Shown here in pieces: positions 6,027 through 6,059 of a stretch of 6,059 nucleotides of DNA. Each line of letters opens with the position of its first letter. The stretch's first letter is position 1. Source of the stretch: Verrucomicrobiota bacterium. GTDB lineage: Bacteria; Verrucomicrobiota; Verrucomicrobiia; Chthoniobacterales; UBA10450. The stretch spans positions 1-6,059 of the forward strand of contig QHMQ01000057.1 of NCBI GenBank assembly GCA_003217835.1, written 5' to 3'. The notes beneath the pieces are model-generated. The model searched no databases. It worked only from the letters and a program-made list of their open reading frames with translations, and was not told the DNA's origin. The position numbers and the translations under genes are program-made.

Positions 6027-6059
6027 TACATCTTGAGTTCCCGTATGAACCCCGAGATG

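Noticed and set aside
6045..6059. ATGAACCCCGAGATG at the window end as the start of a next gene
   Set aside because: Only five codons are visible, with no Shine-Dalgarno upstream; it cannot be told from a chance ATG.
1..6059. A wholly undescribed multi-gene system
   Set aside because: Gene order, domain content and lengths match the known Bat operon closely; only details (fusion, repeats, palindromes) are unusual. No tRNA, rRNA, transposase or phage gene was seen.

Overview
The window is a compact, single-strand segment of a Bat (Bacteroides aerotolerance-type) operon. It reads, in order, batA, a fused batB-batC, batD and batE. All four reading frames run left to right and fill nearly the whole window. 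The products look like cell-envelope proteins: two integral-membrane von Willebrand factor A (VWA) domains with intact metal-binding (MIDAS) residues, three blocks of TPR or TPR-like helices, a BatD-type exported multi-domain protein with one C-terminal membrane anchor, and a BatE-type TPR/two-TM/SH3b protein. In known Bat loci a MoxR-type AAA+ ATPase and a DUF58 protein lie just upstream. Here the window opens at the batA start, so those genes, if present, are outside it.

Organism: base composition is moderately GC-rich by eye. Recognisable Shine-Dalgarno sequences are weak or absent before most starts, TTG is used as a start at least once, and an intergenic gap is filled by short 8-bp repeats of the CGTTnAAG type. 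Together with the Gln- and Pro-Ser-rich BatC linker this fits a soil-type Verrucomicrobia (Spartobacteria/Chthoniobacterales-like) better than Bacteroidetes. The assignment is an inference from style and was not tested by homology.

Layout: 1-29 holds the probable last codons of an upstream gene, whose TGA overlaps the TTG start of batA in a TTGA. batA occupies 26-1042. The 100-bp gap 1043-1142 is almost entirely an array of 8-bp units in two mirrored arms. The batB-batC fusion is 1143-3323; it carries a buried signal-peptide-like segment at the junction and a long low-complexity linker that contains perfect DNA palindromes. batD (3350-5194) follows after a 26-bp gap. batE (5191-5937) overlaps batD by four bases (ATGA). 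The tail 5938-6059 carries a perfect 10-bp inverted repeat and no gene that can be supported.

How the parts fit: positive-inside charge places the VWA domains of BatA and BatB, the BatC TPR region and the body of BatD on the outer (periplasmic) face. That suggests an envelope complex held together by VWA-metal and TPR contacts and perhaps remodelled by a cytoplasmic MoxR ATPase through the cytoplasmic tail of BatD. The operon is a known type. The less ordinary points are the covalent BatB-BatC joining, the palindromes inside coding sequence and the mirrored 8-bp array. I found no evidence of a wholly undescribed system.
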